This document shows, in pieces, positions 46,293-62,000 of a DNA stretch of 64,000 nucleotides (the first letter of the stretch is position 1; each line of letters opens with the position of its first letter). A program made the position numbers and the translations under genes. This DNA comes from Spongilla lacustris. Lineage: Eukaryota; Porifera; Demospongiae; Spongillida; Spongillidae. Below the pieces are notes generated by a model that saw only the letters and a program-made list of their open reading frames with translations, ran no database searches and was not told the DNA's origin. The DNA lies in contig OX442428.1 in NCBI GenBank assembly GCA_949361645.1, positions 3,397,847-3,461,846 on the forward strand, in the 5' to 3' direction.

Positions 46293-47083
46293 TTGATACC
46301 TGACACGACAGGTCTAACTGAAATTGGTGATTTATGAATTTTGTAGGGGAAATATATATACTGAGTTTGTACTGGGTCAGGGGGGAGTAAGTACTCCGCC
46401 TCGGTTTTGTCGATATAGCCGGTGTTTTGCAGTTCACAGATGTACGATTTGATATGAGCTGCTAATGTTGGTGTGGGGTCATTGTCCAGCTTGGCATATG
46501 CTGTCATGTCAGAGAGATGCTGCAAGCCATCAGCGATGTATTTGCCTCTGGTAACAACTGTGATTGTTGAACCTTTGTCTGCTTTTTTAATTATGACGTC
46601 GTGCATTTTGTCTCTTAGTGATTGGACTGCTCTTCTCTCTCCTGGTGTGAGGTTACTAGATGTTTGGAAACTGGGGGTTGAACACGTTGTGTGGAGAGCT
46701 AGCACTGTGTCTTCTAAATATTTCTCCAGTGTTTTGTTGTTGGATGTTGTTGGTGTGTAACTCGATTTCTTCTTGAAAGGGTTCAATTCACGGTCTTGCC
46801 CTTGGTAGAGATAGTCTAGCCTAAGAGTTCTCTTGTACTGGTCAATGGATTGTTGAAGAGTACTAAGGTTTCCGTGCGGTGTCGGGATAAAGCTGAGGCC
46901 TTTCTTTAGGACTGATGTTTCATCTTCTGTTAGTTCTATGTCGGTAAGATTCATGACCGGTGGGGGTTTGGTTGTGATTGTTGTTTTCGTTGGTAGTCTA
47001 ACATTGGGGTGCCTTCTTCTTGTCTTTCTGCGTCTTACTCTATTGAGTATAGCGGAGCCATCGAATGGTTCGGGGCTTTCACG
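46293..47083 (-). CDS. PLE-2 ORF2 N-terminal part
   Basis: A minus-strand frame without stops from the satellite boundary (RESPEPFDGSA) through a basic stretch (NRVRRRKTRRRHPN) to RT-associated motifs: LTEDETSVLKKGLSF, DVIIKKADKGSTITV, and PPDPVQTQYIYFPYKIHKSP. It reaches VVSGIN, where the MITE interrupts. The first ATG is at 46954 (MNLTDIELTEDE), but PLE-1 shows conserved coding sequence upstream of it, so the true start probably lies across the element's permuted junction. Confidence 0.85.
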
Positions 47084-47086
47084 TAA
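47084..47086. repeat. Putative PLE-2 target duplication, right (TAA)
   Basis: First bases of the resumed satellite; see 42416-42418. Confidence 0.55.
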
Positions 47087-50000
47087 TTTACCAATGAATG
47101 GTTTATGATAACCATGTTAAACAATCAGTGTTATTTCCACATTGAGATATTCACAATAGGTATACTATCATTTAAATCATAATAAGTACATATAATAATT
47201 AAACCATTACTAGTTAGTAAATCCAGATACATATGGATAGTATGTCTGAATGTATTAGATTTAATTTACCATTGAATGGTTTATGATAAACCATGTTACA
47301 CCATCAGTGTTATTTCCACACTGAGATATTCACAATACATGTAGTATCATTAAAATCATAATAACGACTTTTAATAATTAAACCATTACTAGTTAATAAA
47401 TCTAGATACATATGGATAGTATGTCTGAGTGCATTGGGTTTAATTTACCATTGAATGGTTTATGATAAACCATGTTAAACCATAAGTGTTATTTCCACAC
47501 TGAGATATTCACAATAGGTATACTATCATTAAAATCATAATAAGTACATATAATAATTAAACCATTACTACTTAGTAAATCTAGAAACAAATGGATAGTA
47601 TGTCTGAGTGCATTGGATTTAATTTACCATTGAATGGTTTGTGATAAACCATAAGTGTTAACTCCACTCTGAGATTTTCACTATAGGTATACTATCAGTA
47701 AAATCATAGTAACAACTTTTAATAATTAAACCATTTCTAGTTAGTAAATCTAGATACATATGGATAGTATGTCTGAGTGCATTGGATTTAATTTACCATT
47801 GAATGGTTTATGATAAACCATGTTAAACCATAAGTGTTATTTCCACACTGAGATATTCACAATAGGTATACTATCATTTAAATCATAATAAGTACACTTA
47901 ATAATTAAACCATTACTAGTTAGTAAATCCAGATACATATGGATAGTATGTCTTAGTGTATTAAATTTAATTTACCATTGAATGGTTTATGCTAAACCAT
48001 GTTAAACAATCAGTGTTATTTCCACACTGAGATATTCACAATACATGTAGTATCATTAAAATCATAATAACGACTTTTAATAATTAAACCATTACTAGTT
48101 AATAAATCTAGATACATATGGATAGTATGTCTGAGTGCATTGGGTTTAATTTACCATTGAATGGTTTATGATAAACCATGTTAAACCATAAGTGTTATTT
48201 CCACACTGAGATATTCACAATAGGTATACTATCATTAAAATCATAATAAGTACATTTAATAATTAAACCATTACTAGTTAATAAATCTAGATACATATGG
48301 ATAGTATGTCTGAGTGCATTGGATTTAATTTACCATTGAATGGTTTATGATAAACCATGTTAAACCATAAGTGTTATTTCCACACTGAGATATTCACAAT
48401 AGGTATACTATCAATAAAATCATAATAAGTACATTTAATAATTAAACCATTACTAGTTAGTAAATCTAGATACATATGGATAGTATGTCTGAGTGCATTG
48501 GATTTAATTTACCATTGAATGGTTTATGATAAACCATGTTAAACCATAAGTGTTATTTCCACACTGAGATATTCACAATTGGTATACTATCATTTAAATC
48601 ATAATAAGTACACTTAATAATTAAACCTTTACAACTTAGTAAATCCAGATACATATGAATAGTATGTCTTAGTGTATTAAATTTAATTTACCATTGAATT
48701 GTTTATGATAAACCATGTTAAACCATCAGTGTTATTTCCACACTGAGATATTCACAATAGGTATACTATCATTTAAATCATAATAAGTACATATAATAAC
48801 TAAACCATAACTAATTAGTAAATCCAGATACGTATGGATAGTATGTCTGAATGTATTAGATTCAATTTACCATTGAATGGTTTATGATAAACCATGTTAA
48901 ACCATAAGTGTTATTTCCACACTGAGATATTCACAATAGGTATACTATCATTAAAATCATAATAAGTACATATAATAATTAAACCATTACTACTTAGTAA
49001 ATCTAGATACAAATGGATAGTATGTCTGAGTGCATTGGATTTAATTTACCATTGAATGGTTTGTGATAAACCATAAGTGTTAACTCCACTCTGAGATTTT
49101 CACTATAGGTATACTATCAGTAAAATCATAGTAACAACTTTTAATAATTAAACCATTTCTAGTTAGTAAATCTAGACACATATGGATAGTATGTCTGAGT
49201 GCATTGGATTTAATTTACCATTGAATGGTTTATGATAAACCATGTTAAACCATGTGTTATTTCCACACTGAGATATTCACAATAGGTATACTATCATTTA
49301 AATCATAATAAGTACACTTAATAATTAAACCATTACTAGTTAGTAAATCCAGATACATATGGATAGTATGTCTTAGTGTATTAAATTTAATTTACCATTG
49401 AATGGTTTATGCTAAACCATGTTAAACAATCAGTGTTATTTCCACACTGAGATATTCACAATACATGTTGTATCATTAAAATCATAATAACGACTTTTAA
49501 TAATTAAACCATTACTAGTTAATAAATCTAGATACATATGGATAGTATGTCTGAGTGCATTGGATTTAATTTACCATTGAATGGTTTATGATAAACCATG
49601 TTAAACCATAAGTGTTATTTCCACACTGAGATATTCACAATAGGTATACTATCATTAAAATCATAATAAGTACATTTAATAATTAAACCATTACTAGTTA
49701 ATAAATCTAGATACATATGGATAGTATGTCTGAGTGCATTGGATTTAATTTACCATTGAATGGTTTATGATAAACCATGTTAAACCATAAGTGTTATTTC
49801 CACACTGAGATATTCACAATAGGTATACTATCAATAAAATCATAATAAGTACATTTAATAATTAAACCATTACTAGTTAGTAAATCTAGATACATATGGA
49901 TAGTATGTCTGAGTGCATTGGATTTAATTTACCATTGAATGGTTTATGATAAACCATGTTAAACCATAAGTGTTATTTCCACACTGAGATATTCACAATT

Positions 50001-53000
50001 GGTATACTATCATTTAAATCATAATAAGTACACTTAATAATTAAACCTTTACAACTTAGTAAATCCAGATACATATGAATAGTATGTCTTAGTGTATTAA
50101 ATTTAATTTATCATTGAATGGTTTATGATAAACCATGTTAAACCATCAGTGTTATTTCCACAGTGAGATATTCACAATAGGTATACTATCATTTAAATCA
50201 TAATAAGTACATATAATAACTAAACTATTACTAGTTAGTAAGTCCAGATACATATGGATAGTATGTCTGAGTACATTAGATTTAATTTACCATTGAATGG
50301 TTTATGATAAACCATGTTAAACCATAAGTGTTATTTCCACACTGAGATATTCACAATAGGTATACTATCATTAAAATCATAATAAGTACATATAATAACT
50401 AAACCATTACTAGTTAGTAAATTTAGATACATATGGATGAAATGTCTGAATGTATTAGATTTAATTTACCATTGAATGGTTTATGATAAACCATAAGTCT
50501 TATTTCCACACTGAGATATTCACAATAGGTATACTATCATTTAAATCATAATAAGTACATAAAATAACTAAACCATTACTAGTTAGTAAATCCAGATACA
50601 TATGGATAGTATGTCTGAATGTATTAGATTTAATTTACCATTGAACGGTTTATGATAAACCATGTTAAACCATAAGTGTTATTTCCACACTGAGATATTC
50701 ACAATAGGTATACTATCATTAAAATCATAATAACAACTTTTAATAATTAAACCATTACTAGTTAGTAAATCTAGATACATATGGATAGTATGTCTGAGTA
50801 CATTGGATTTAATTTACCATTGAATGGTTTATGATAAACCATGTTAAACCATAAGTGTTATTTCCACACTGAGATATTCACAATACATGTAGTATCATTA
50901 AAATCATAATAACGACTTTTAATAATTAAACCATTACTAGTTACTAAATCTAGATACATATGGATAGTATGTCTGAGTGCATTGGATTTAATTTACCATT
51001 GAATGGTTTATGATAAACCATGTTAATTCATAAGTGTTATTTCCACACTGAGATATTCACAATAGGTATACTATCATTTAAATCATAATAAGTACACTTA
51101 ATAATTAAACCATTACTAGTTAGTAAATCCAAATACATATGAATAGTATGTCTTAGTGTATTAAATTTAATTTACCATTGAATGGTTTATGATAAACCAT
51201 GTTAAACCATCAGTGTTATTTCCACACTGAGATATTCACAATAGGTATACTATCATTTAAATCATAATAAGTACATATAATAACTAAACCATTACTAGTT
51301 AGTAAATCTAAATACATATGGATAGTATGTCTGAATGTATTAGATTTAATTTACCATTGAATGGTTTATGATAAACCATGTTAAACCATAAGTGTTATTT
51401 CCACACTGAGATATTCACATTTGGTATACTATCATTTAAATCATAATAAGTACACTTAATAATTAAACTATTACTAGTTAGTAAATCCAGATACATATGA
51501 ATAGTATGTCTTAGTGTATTAAATTTAATTTACCAATGAATGGTTTATGATAAACCATGTTAAACAATCAGTGTTATTTCCACATTGAGATATTCACAAT
51601 AGGTATACTATCATTTAAATCATAATAACTACATATAATAATTAAACCATTACTAGTTAGTAAATCCAGATACATATGGATAGTATGTCTGAATGTATTA
51701 GATTTAATTTACCATTGAATGGTTTATGATAAACCATGTTAAACCATCAGTGTTATTTCCACACTGAGATATTCACAATACATGTAGTATCATTAAAATC
51801 ATAATAACGACTTTTAATAATTAAACCATTACTAGTTAATAAATCTAGATACATATGGATAGTATGTCTGAGTGCATTGGGTTTAATTTACCATTGAATG
51901 GTTTATGATAAACCATGTTAAACCATAAGTGTTATTTCCACACTGAGATATTTACAATAGGTCTACAATTATTAAAATCATAATAAGTACATATAATAAC
52001 TAAACCATTACTAGTTAATAAATCTAGATACATATGGATAGTATGTCTGAGTGCATTGGATTTAATTTACCATTGAATGGTTTATGATAAACCATGTTAA
52101 ACCATAAGTGTTATTTCCACACTGAGATATTCACAATAGGTATACTATCAATAAAATCATAATAAGTACATTTAATAATTAAACCATTACTAGTTAGTAA
52201 ATCTAGATACATATGGATAGTATGTCTGAGTGCATTGGATTTAATTTACCATTGAATGGTTTATGATAAACCATGTTAAACCATAAGTGTTATTTCCACA
52301 CTGAGATATTCACAATTGGTATACTATCATTTAAATCATAATAAGTACACTTAATAATTAAACCTTTACAACTTAGTAAATCCAGATACATATGAATAGT
52401 ATGTCTTAGTGTATTAAATTTAGTTTACCATTGAATGGTTTATAATAAACCATGTTAAACCATAAGTGTTATTTCCACATTGAGATATTCACAATAGGTA
52501 TACTATCATTTAAATCATAATAAGTACACTTAATAATTAAACCATTACTAGTTAGTAAATCTAGATACATATGGATAGTATGTCTGAGTGCATTGGATTT
52601 AATTTACCATTGAATGGTTTATGATAAACCATGTTAAACCATCAGTGTTATTTCCACACCGAGATATTCACAATAGGTATGCTATCATTAAAATCATAAT
52701 AAGTACTTTTAATAATTAAACCAATACTAGTTATTAAATTTAGAACCATATGGATAGTATGTTTGAGTGCATTGGATTTAATTTACCATTGAATGGTTTA
52801 TGATAAACCATGTTAAACCATAAGTGTTATTTCCACACTGAGATATTCACAATAGGTATACTATCATTAAAATCATAATAAGTACATATAATAACTAAAC
52901 TATTACTAATTAGTAAATCTAGATACATATGGATAGTGCATTGGATTTAATTTACCATTGAATTGTTTATGATAAACCATGTTAAACCATAAGTGTTATT

Positions 53001-56000
53001 TCCACACTGAGATATTCACAATAGGTATACTATCATTTAAATCATAATAAGTACACTTAATAATTAAACCATTACTAGTTAGTAAATCTAAATTCATATG
53101 AATAGTATGTCTTAGTGTATTAAATTTAATTTATCATTGAATTGTTTATGATAAACCATGTTAAACCATCAGTGTTATTTCCACAGTGAGATATTCACAA
53201 TAGGTATACTATCATTTAAATCATAATAAGTACATATAATAACTAAACTATTACTAGTTAGTAAGTCCAGATACATATGGATAGTATGTCTGAGTACATT
53301 AGATTTAATTTACCATTGAATGGTTTATGATAAACCATGTTAAACCATAAGTGTTATTTCCACACTGAGATATTCACAATAGGTATACTATCATTAAAAT
53401 CATAATAAGTACATATAATAACTAAACCATTACTAGTTAGTAAATTTAGATACATATGGATGAAATGTCTGAATGTATTAGATTTAATTTACCATTGAAT
53501 GGTTTATGATAAACCATAAGTCTTATTTCCACACTGAGATATTCACAATAGGTATACTATCATTTAAATCATAATAAGTACATAAAATAACTAAACCATT
53601 ACTAGTTAGTAAATCCAGATACATATGGATAGTATGTCTGAATGTATTAGATTTAATTTACCATTGAACGGTTTATGATAAACCATGTTAAACCATAAGT
53701 GTTATTTCCACACTGAGATATTCACAATAGGTATACTATCATTAAAATCATAATAACAACTTTTAATAATTAAACCATTACTAGTTAGTAAATCTAGATA
53801 CATATGGATAGTATGTCTGAGTACATTGGATTTAATTTACCATTGAATGGTTTATGATAAACCATGTTAAACCATAAGTGTTATTTCCACACTGAGATAT
53901 TCACAATACATGTAGTATCATTAAAATCATAATAACGACTTTTAATAATTAAACCATTACTAGTTACTAAATCTAGATACATATGGATAGTATGTCTGAG
54001 TGCATTGGATTTAATTTACCATTGAATGGTTTATGATAAACCATGTTAATTCATAAGTGTTATTTCCACACTGAGATATTCACAATAGGTATACTATCAT
54101 TTAAATCATAATAAGTACACTTAATAATTAAACCATTACTAGTTAGTAAATCCAAATACATATGAATAGTATGTCTTAGTGTATTAAATTTAATTTACCA
54201 TTGAATGGTTTATGATAAACCATGTTAAACCATCAGTGTTATTTCCACACTGAGATATTCACAATAGGTATACTATCATTTAAATCATAATAAGTACATA
54301 TAATAACTAAACCATTACTAGTTAGTAAATCTAAATACATATGGATAGTATGTCTGAATGTATTAGATTTAATTTACCATTGAATGGTTTATGATAAACC
54401 ATGTTAAACCATAAGTGTTATTTCCACACTGAGATATTCACATTTGGTATACTATCATTTAAATCATAATAAGTACACTTAATAATTAAACTATTACTAG
54501 TTAGTAAATCCAGATACATATGAATAGTATGTCTTAGTGTATTAAATTTAATTTACCAATGAATGGTTTATGATAAACCATGTTAAACAATCAGTGTTAT
54601 TTCCACATTGAGATATTCACAATAGGTATACTATCATTTAAATCATAATAACTACATATAATAATTAAACCATTACTAGTTAGTAAATCCAGATACATAT
54701 GGATAGTATGTCTGAATGTATTAGATTTAATTTACCATTGAATGGTTTATGATAAACCATGTTAAACCATCAGTGTTATTTCCACACTGAGATATTCACA
54801 ATACATGTAGTATCATTAAAATCATAATAACGACTTTTAATAATTAAACCATTACTAGTTAATAAATCTAGATACATATGGATAGTATGTCTGAGTGCAT
54901 TGGGTTTAATTTACCATTGAATGGTTTATGATAAACCATGTTAAACCATAAGTGTTATTTCCACACTGAGATATTTACAATAGGTCTACAATTATTAAAA
55001 TCATAATAAGTACATATAATAACTAAACCATTACTAGTTAGTAAATCCAGATACATATGGATAGTATGTCTGAATGTATTAGATTTAATTTACCATTGAA
55101 TGGTTTATGATAAACCTTGTTAAACCATAAGTGTTATTTCCACACTGAGATATTCACAATTGGTATACTATCATTTAAATCATAATAAGTACACTTAATA
55201 ATTAAACCATTACTAGTTAGTAAATCCAGATACATATGAATAGTATGTCTTAGTGTATTAAATTTAATTTACCATTGAATTGTTTATGATAAACCATGTT
55301 AAACCATCAGTGTTATTTCCACACTGAGATATTCACAATAGGTATACTATCATTTAAATCATAATAAGTACATATAATAACTAAACCATAACTAGTTAGT
55401 AAATCCAGATACGTATGGATAGCATATCTGAATGTATTAGATTCAATTTACCATTGAATGGTTTATGATAAACCATGTTAAACCATAAGTGTTATTTCCA
55501 CACTGAGATATTCACAATAGGTATACTATCATTAAAATCATAATAAGTACATATAATAATTAAACCATTACTACTTAGTAAATCTAGATACAAATGGATA
55601 GTATGTCTGAGTGCATTGGATTTAATTTACCATTGAATGGTTTGTGATAAACCATAAGTGTTAACTCCACTCTGAGATTTTCACTATAGGTATACTATCA
55701 GTAAAATCATAGTAACAACTTTTAATAATTAAACCATTTCTAGTTAGTAAATCTAGATACATATGGATAGTATGTCTGAGTGCATTGGATTTAATTTACC
55801 ATTGAATGGTTTATGATAAACCATGTTAATCCATAAGTGTTATTTCCACACTGAGATATTCACAATAGGTATACTATCATTTAAATCATAATAAGTACAC
55901 TTAATAATTAAACCATTACTAGTTAGTAAATCCAAATACATATGAATAGTATGTCTTAGTGTATTAAATTTAATTTACCATTGAATGGTTTATGATAAAC

Positions 56001-59000
56001 CATGTTAAACCATCAGTGTTATTTCCACACTGAGATATTCACAATAGGTATACTATCATTTAAATCATAATAAGTACATATAATAACTAAACCATTACTA
56101 GTTAGTAAATCTAAATACATATGGATAGTATGTCTGAATGTATTAGATTTAATTTACCATTGAATGGTTTATGATAAACCATGTTAAACCATAAGTGTTA
56201 TTTCCACACTGAGATATTCACATTTGGTATACTATCATTTAAATCATAATAAGTACACTTAATAATTAAACTATTACTAGTTAGTAAATCCAGATACATA
56301 TGAATAGTATGTCTTAGTGTATTAAATTTAATTTACCAATGAATGGTTTATGATAAACCATGTTAAACAATCAGTGTTATTTCCACATTGAGATATTCAC
56401 AATAGGTATACTATCATTTAAATCATAATAAGTACATATAATAATTAAACCATTACTAGTTAGTAAATCCAGATACATATGGATAGTATGTCTGAATGTA
56501 TTAGATTTAATTTACCATTGAATGGTTTATGATAAACCATGTTAAACCATCAGTGTTATTTCCACACTGAGATATTCACAATACATGTAGTATCATTAAA
56601 ATCATAATAACGACTTATAATAATTAAACCATTACTAGTTAATAAATCTAGATACATATGGATAGTATGTCTGAGTGCATTGGGTTTAATTTACCATTGA
56701 ATGGTTTATGATAAACCATGTTAAACCATAAGTGTTATTTCCACTATGAGATATTTACAATAGGTATACTATCATTAAAATCATAATAAGTACATATAAT
56801 AACTAAACCATTACTAGTTAGTAAATCCAGATACATATGGATAGTATGTCTGAATGTATTAGATTTAATTTACCATTGAATGGTTTATGATAAACCTTGT
56901 TAAACCATAAGTGTTATTTCCACACTGAGATATTCACAATTGGTATACTATCATTTAAATCATAATAAGTACATATAATAACTAAACCATAACTAGTTAG
57001 TAAACCCAGATACGTATGGATAGTATGTCTGAATGTATTAGATTTAATTTACCATTGAATGGTTTATGATAAACCATGTTAAACCATAAGTGTTATTTCC
57101 ACACTGAGATATTCACAATAGGTATACTATCATTAAAATCATAATAAGTACATATAATAATTAAACCATTACTACTTAGTAAATCTAGATACAAATGGAT
57201 AGTATGTCTGAGTGCATTGGATTTAATTTACCATTGAATGGTTTATGATAAACCATAAGTCTTATTTCCACACTGAGATATTCACAATAGGTATACTATC
57301 ATTTAAATCATAATAAGTACATAAAATAACTAAACCATTACTAGTTAGTAAATCCAGATACATATGGATAGTATGTCTGAATGTATTAGATTTAATTTAC
57401 CATTGAACGGTTTATGATAAACCATGTTAAACCATAAGTGTTATTTCCACACTGAGATATTCACAATAGGTATACTATCATTAAAATACTAATAACAACT
57501 TTTAATAATTAAACCATTACTAGTTAGTAAATCCAGATACATATGGATAGTATGTCTGAATGTATTAGATTTAATTTACCATTGAACGGTTTATGATAAA
57601 CCATGTTAAACAATCAGTGTTATTTCCACATTGAGATATTCACAATAGGTATACTATCATTTAAATCATAATAAGTACATATAATAATTAAACCATTACT
57701 AGTTAGTAAATCCAGATACATATGGATAGTATGTCTGAATGTATTAGATTTAATTTACCATTGAATGGTTTATGATAAACCATGTTAAACCATCAGTGTT
57801 ATTTCCACACTGAGATATTCACAATACATGTAGTATCATTAAAATCATAATAACGACTTTTAATAATTAAACCATTACTAGTTAATAAATCTAGATACAT
57901 ATGGATAGTATGTCTGAGTGCATTGGGTTTAATTTACCATTGAATGGTTTATGATAAACCATGTTAAACCATAAGTGTTATTTCCACACTGAGATATTTA
58001 CAATAGGTCTACAATTATTAAAATCATAAAAAGTACATATAATAACTAAACCATTACTAGTTAGTAAATCCAGATACATATGGATAGTATGTCTGAATGT
58101 ATTAGATTTAATTTACCATTGAATGGTTTATGATAAACCTTGTTAAACCATAAGTGTTATTTCCACACTGAGATATTCACAATTGGTATACTATCATTTA
58201 AATCATAATAAGTACACTTAATAATTAAACCATTACTAGTTAGTAAATCCAGATACATATGAATAGTATGTCTTAGTGTATTAAATTTAATTTACCATTG
58301 AATTGTTTATGATAAACCATGTTAAACCATCAGTGTTATTTCCACACTGAGATATTCACAATAGGTATACTATCATTTAAATCATAATAAGTACATATAA
58401 TAACTAAACCATAACTAGTTAGTAAATCCAGATACGTATGGATAGCATATCTGAATGTATTAGATTCAATTTACCATTGAATGGTTTATGATAAACCATG
58501 TTAAACCATAAGTGTTATTTCCACACTGAGATATTCACAATAGGTATACTATCATTAAAATCATAATAAGTACATATAATAATTAAACCATTACTACTTA
58601 GTAAATCTAGATACAAATGGATAGTATGTCTGAGTGCATTGGATTTAATTTACCATTGAATGGTTTGTGATAAACCATAAGTGTTAACTCCACTCTGAGA
58701 TTTTCACTATAGGTATACTATCAGTAAAATCATAGTAACAACTTTTAATAATTAAACCATTTCTAGTTAGTAAATCTAGATACATATGGATAGTATGTCT
58801 GAGTGCATTGGATTTAATTTACCATTGAATGGTTTATGATAAACCATGTTAAACCATAAGTGTTATTTCCACACTGAGATATTCACAATAGGTATACTAT
58901 CATTTAAATCATAATAAGTACACTTAATAATTAAACCATTACTAGTTAGTAAATCCAGATACATATGGATAGTATGTCTTAGTGTATTAAATTTAATTTA

Positions 59001-62000
59001 CCATTGAATGGTTTATGCTAAACCATGTTAAACAATCTGTGTTATTTCCACACTGAGATATTCACAATACATGTAGTATCATTAAAATCATAATAATGAC
59101 TTTTAATAATTAAACCATTACTAGTTAATAAATCTAGATACATATGGATAGTATGTCTGAGTGCATTGGATTTAATTTACCATTGAATGGTTTATGATAA
59201 ACCATGTTAAACCATAAGTGTTATTTCCACACTGAGATATTCACAATAGGTATACTATCATTAAAATCATAATAAGTACATTTAATAATTAAACCATTAC
59301 TAGTTAGTAAATCTAGATACATATGGATAGTATGTCTGAGTGCATTGGATTTAATTTACCATTGAATGCTTTATGATAAACCATGTTAAACCATAAGTGT
59401 TATTTCCACACTGAGATATTCACAATTGGTATACTATCATTTAAATCATAATAAGTACACTTAATAATTAAACCTTTACTAGTTAGTAAATCCAGATACA
59501 TATGGATAGTATGTCTTAGTGTATTAAATTTAGTTCACCATTGAATGGTTTATAATAAACCATGTTAAACCATAAGTGTTATTTCCACATTGAGATATTC
59601 ACAATAGGTATACTATCATTTAAATCATAATAAGTACACTTAATAATTAAACCATTACTAGTTAGTAAATCTAGATACATATGGATAGTATGTCTGAGTG
59701 CATTGGATTTAATTTACCATTGAATGGTTTATGATAAACCATGTTAAACCATCAGTGTTATTTCCACACCGAGATATTCACAATAGGTATACTATCATTA
59801 AAATCATAATAAGTACTTTTAATAATTAAACCATTACTAGTTATTAAATTTAGAACCATATGGATAGTATGTCTGAGTGCATTGGATTTAATTTACCATT
59901 GAATGGTTTATGATAAACCATGTTAAACCATAAGTGTTATTTCCACACTGAGATATTCACAATAGGTATACTATCATTTAAATCATAATAAGTACCTATA
60001 ATAAGTAAACCATTACTAGTTAGTAAATCCAGATACATATGGATATTATGTCTGAAAGTATTAGATTTAATTTACCATTGAATGGTTTATGATGAACCAT
60101 GTTAAACCATAAGTGTTATTTCCACACTGAGATATTCACAATAGGTATACTATCATTAAAATCATAATAAGTACATATAATAACTAAACTATTACTAATT
60201 AGTAAATCTAGATACATATGGATAGTGCATTGGATTTAATTTACCATTGAATTGTTTATGATAAACCATGTTAAACCATAAGTGTTATTTCCACACTGAG
60301 ATATTCACAATAGGTATACTATCATTTAAATCATAGTAAGTACACTTAATAATTAAACCATTACTCGTTAGTAAATCAAGATACATATGGATAGTATGTC
60401 TGAGTGCATGGGATTTAGTTTACCATTGAATGCTTTATGATAAACCATGTTAAACCATTAGTGTTATTTCCACACTGAGATATTCACAATAGGTATACTA
60501 TCATTAAGATCATAATAAGTACATTTAATAATTAAACCATTACTAGTTATTAAATCTAGAAACATATGGATAGTATGTCTGAGTGCATTGGATTTAATTT
60601 ACCATTGAATGGTTTATGATAAACCATGTTAAACCATAAGTGTTATTTCCACACTGACAATACGTATACTATCATTTAAATCATAATAAGTACACTTAAT
60701 AATTAAACCATTACTAGTTAGTAAATCCAGATACATATGAATAGTATGTCTTAGTGTATTAAATTTAATTTACCTTAGAATGGTTTATGATAAACCATGT
60801 TAAACCATAAGTGTTATTTCCACACTGAGATATTCACAATTGTTATACTATTATTAAAATCATAATAAGTACATTTAATAATTAAACCATTACTAGTTAG
60901 TAAATCCAGATACATTTGGATAGTATTCTTAGTGTATTAAATTTAATTTACAATGGAATGGTTTATGATAAACCATGATAAACCATGAGTGTTATTTCCA
61001 CACTGAGATATTCACAATAGGTATACTATCATTTAAATCATAATAAGTACATACAATAATTAAACCATTACTTGTTAGTAAATCAAGATACATATGGATA
61101 GTATGTCTGAGTGCATGGGATTTAATTTACCATTGAATGGTTTATGATGAACCATGTTAAACTATAAGTGTTATTTCCACACTGAGATATTCACTATAGG
61201 TATACTATCATTAAAATCATAATAAGTACTTTTAATAATTAAACCATTACTAGTTGTTAAATTTACAACCATATGGATAGTATGTCTGAGTGCATTGGAT
61301 TTAATTTACCATTGAATGGTTTATGATAAACCATGTTAAACCATAAGTGTTATTTCCACACTGAGATATTCACAATAGGTATACTATCATTTAAATCATA
61401 ATAAGTACCTATAATAAGTAAACCATTACTAGTTAGTAAATCCAGATACATATGGATAGTATGTCTGAAAGTATTAGATTTAATTTACCATTGAATGGTT
61501 TATGATAAACCATGTTAAACCATAAGTGTTATTTCCACACTGAGATATTCCCAATAGGTATACTATCATTAAAATCATAATAAGTACATTTAATAATTAA
61601 ACCATTACTAGTTAGTAAATCTAGATACATATGGATAGTATGTCTGAGTGCATTGGATTTAATTTACCATTGAATGGTTTGTGATAAACCATAAGTGTTA
61701 ATTCCACTCAGAGATTTTCTCAATAGGTATACTATCAGTAAAATCATAGTAACAACTTTTAATAATTAAACCATTACTAATTACTAAATCTAACAACATA
61801 TGGATAGTATGTCTGAGTATATTAGATTCAATTTACCATTGAATGGTTAATGATAAACCATGTTAAACCATAAGTGTTATTTCCACACTGAGATATTCAC
61901 AATTGGTAAACTATCATTAAAATCATAATAGGTACATTTAATAACTAAAGTATTACTACTTAGTAAATCTAGATACATATGTATAGTATGTCTGAGTGTA

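Larger units (their letters stand above)
42419..47083 (-). mobile_element. Penelope-like element PLE-2, circularly permuted, inside satellite
   Basis: A 4665-bp insertion into one satellite monomer without loss of phase. Reading the minus strand from 47083: ORF2 starts abruptly at RESPEPFDGSA, runs through RT and a GIY-YIG endonuclease to 44581, then non-coding sequence (44326-44580), then Pro-rich ORF1 (44325-42505), and the element ends at about GPMQIGPSPLNL (42419). In PLE-1 the GPMQVGPSHLN segment lies directly upstream of EPFDGSA, so the two outer ends of PLE-2 are adjacent in the family's other copy. Tandem, partly truncated arrangements are known for Penelope-like elements and would give such a permutation. 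ORF2 is split by a MITE. Confidence 0.8.
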
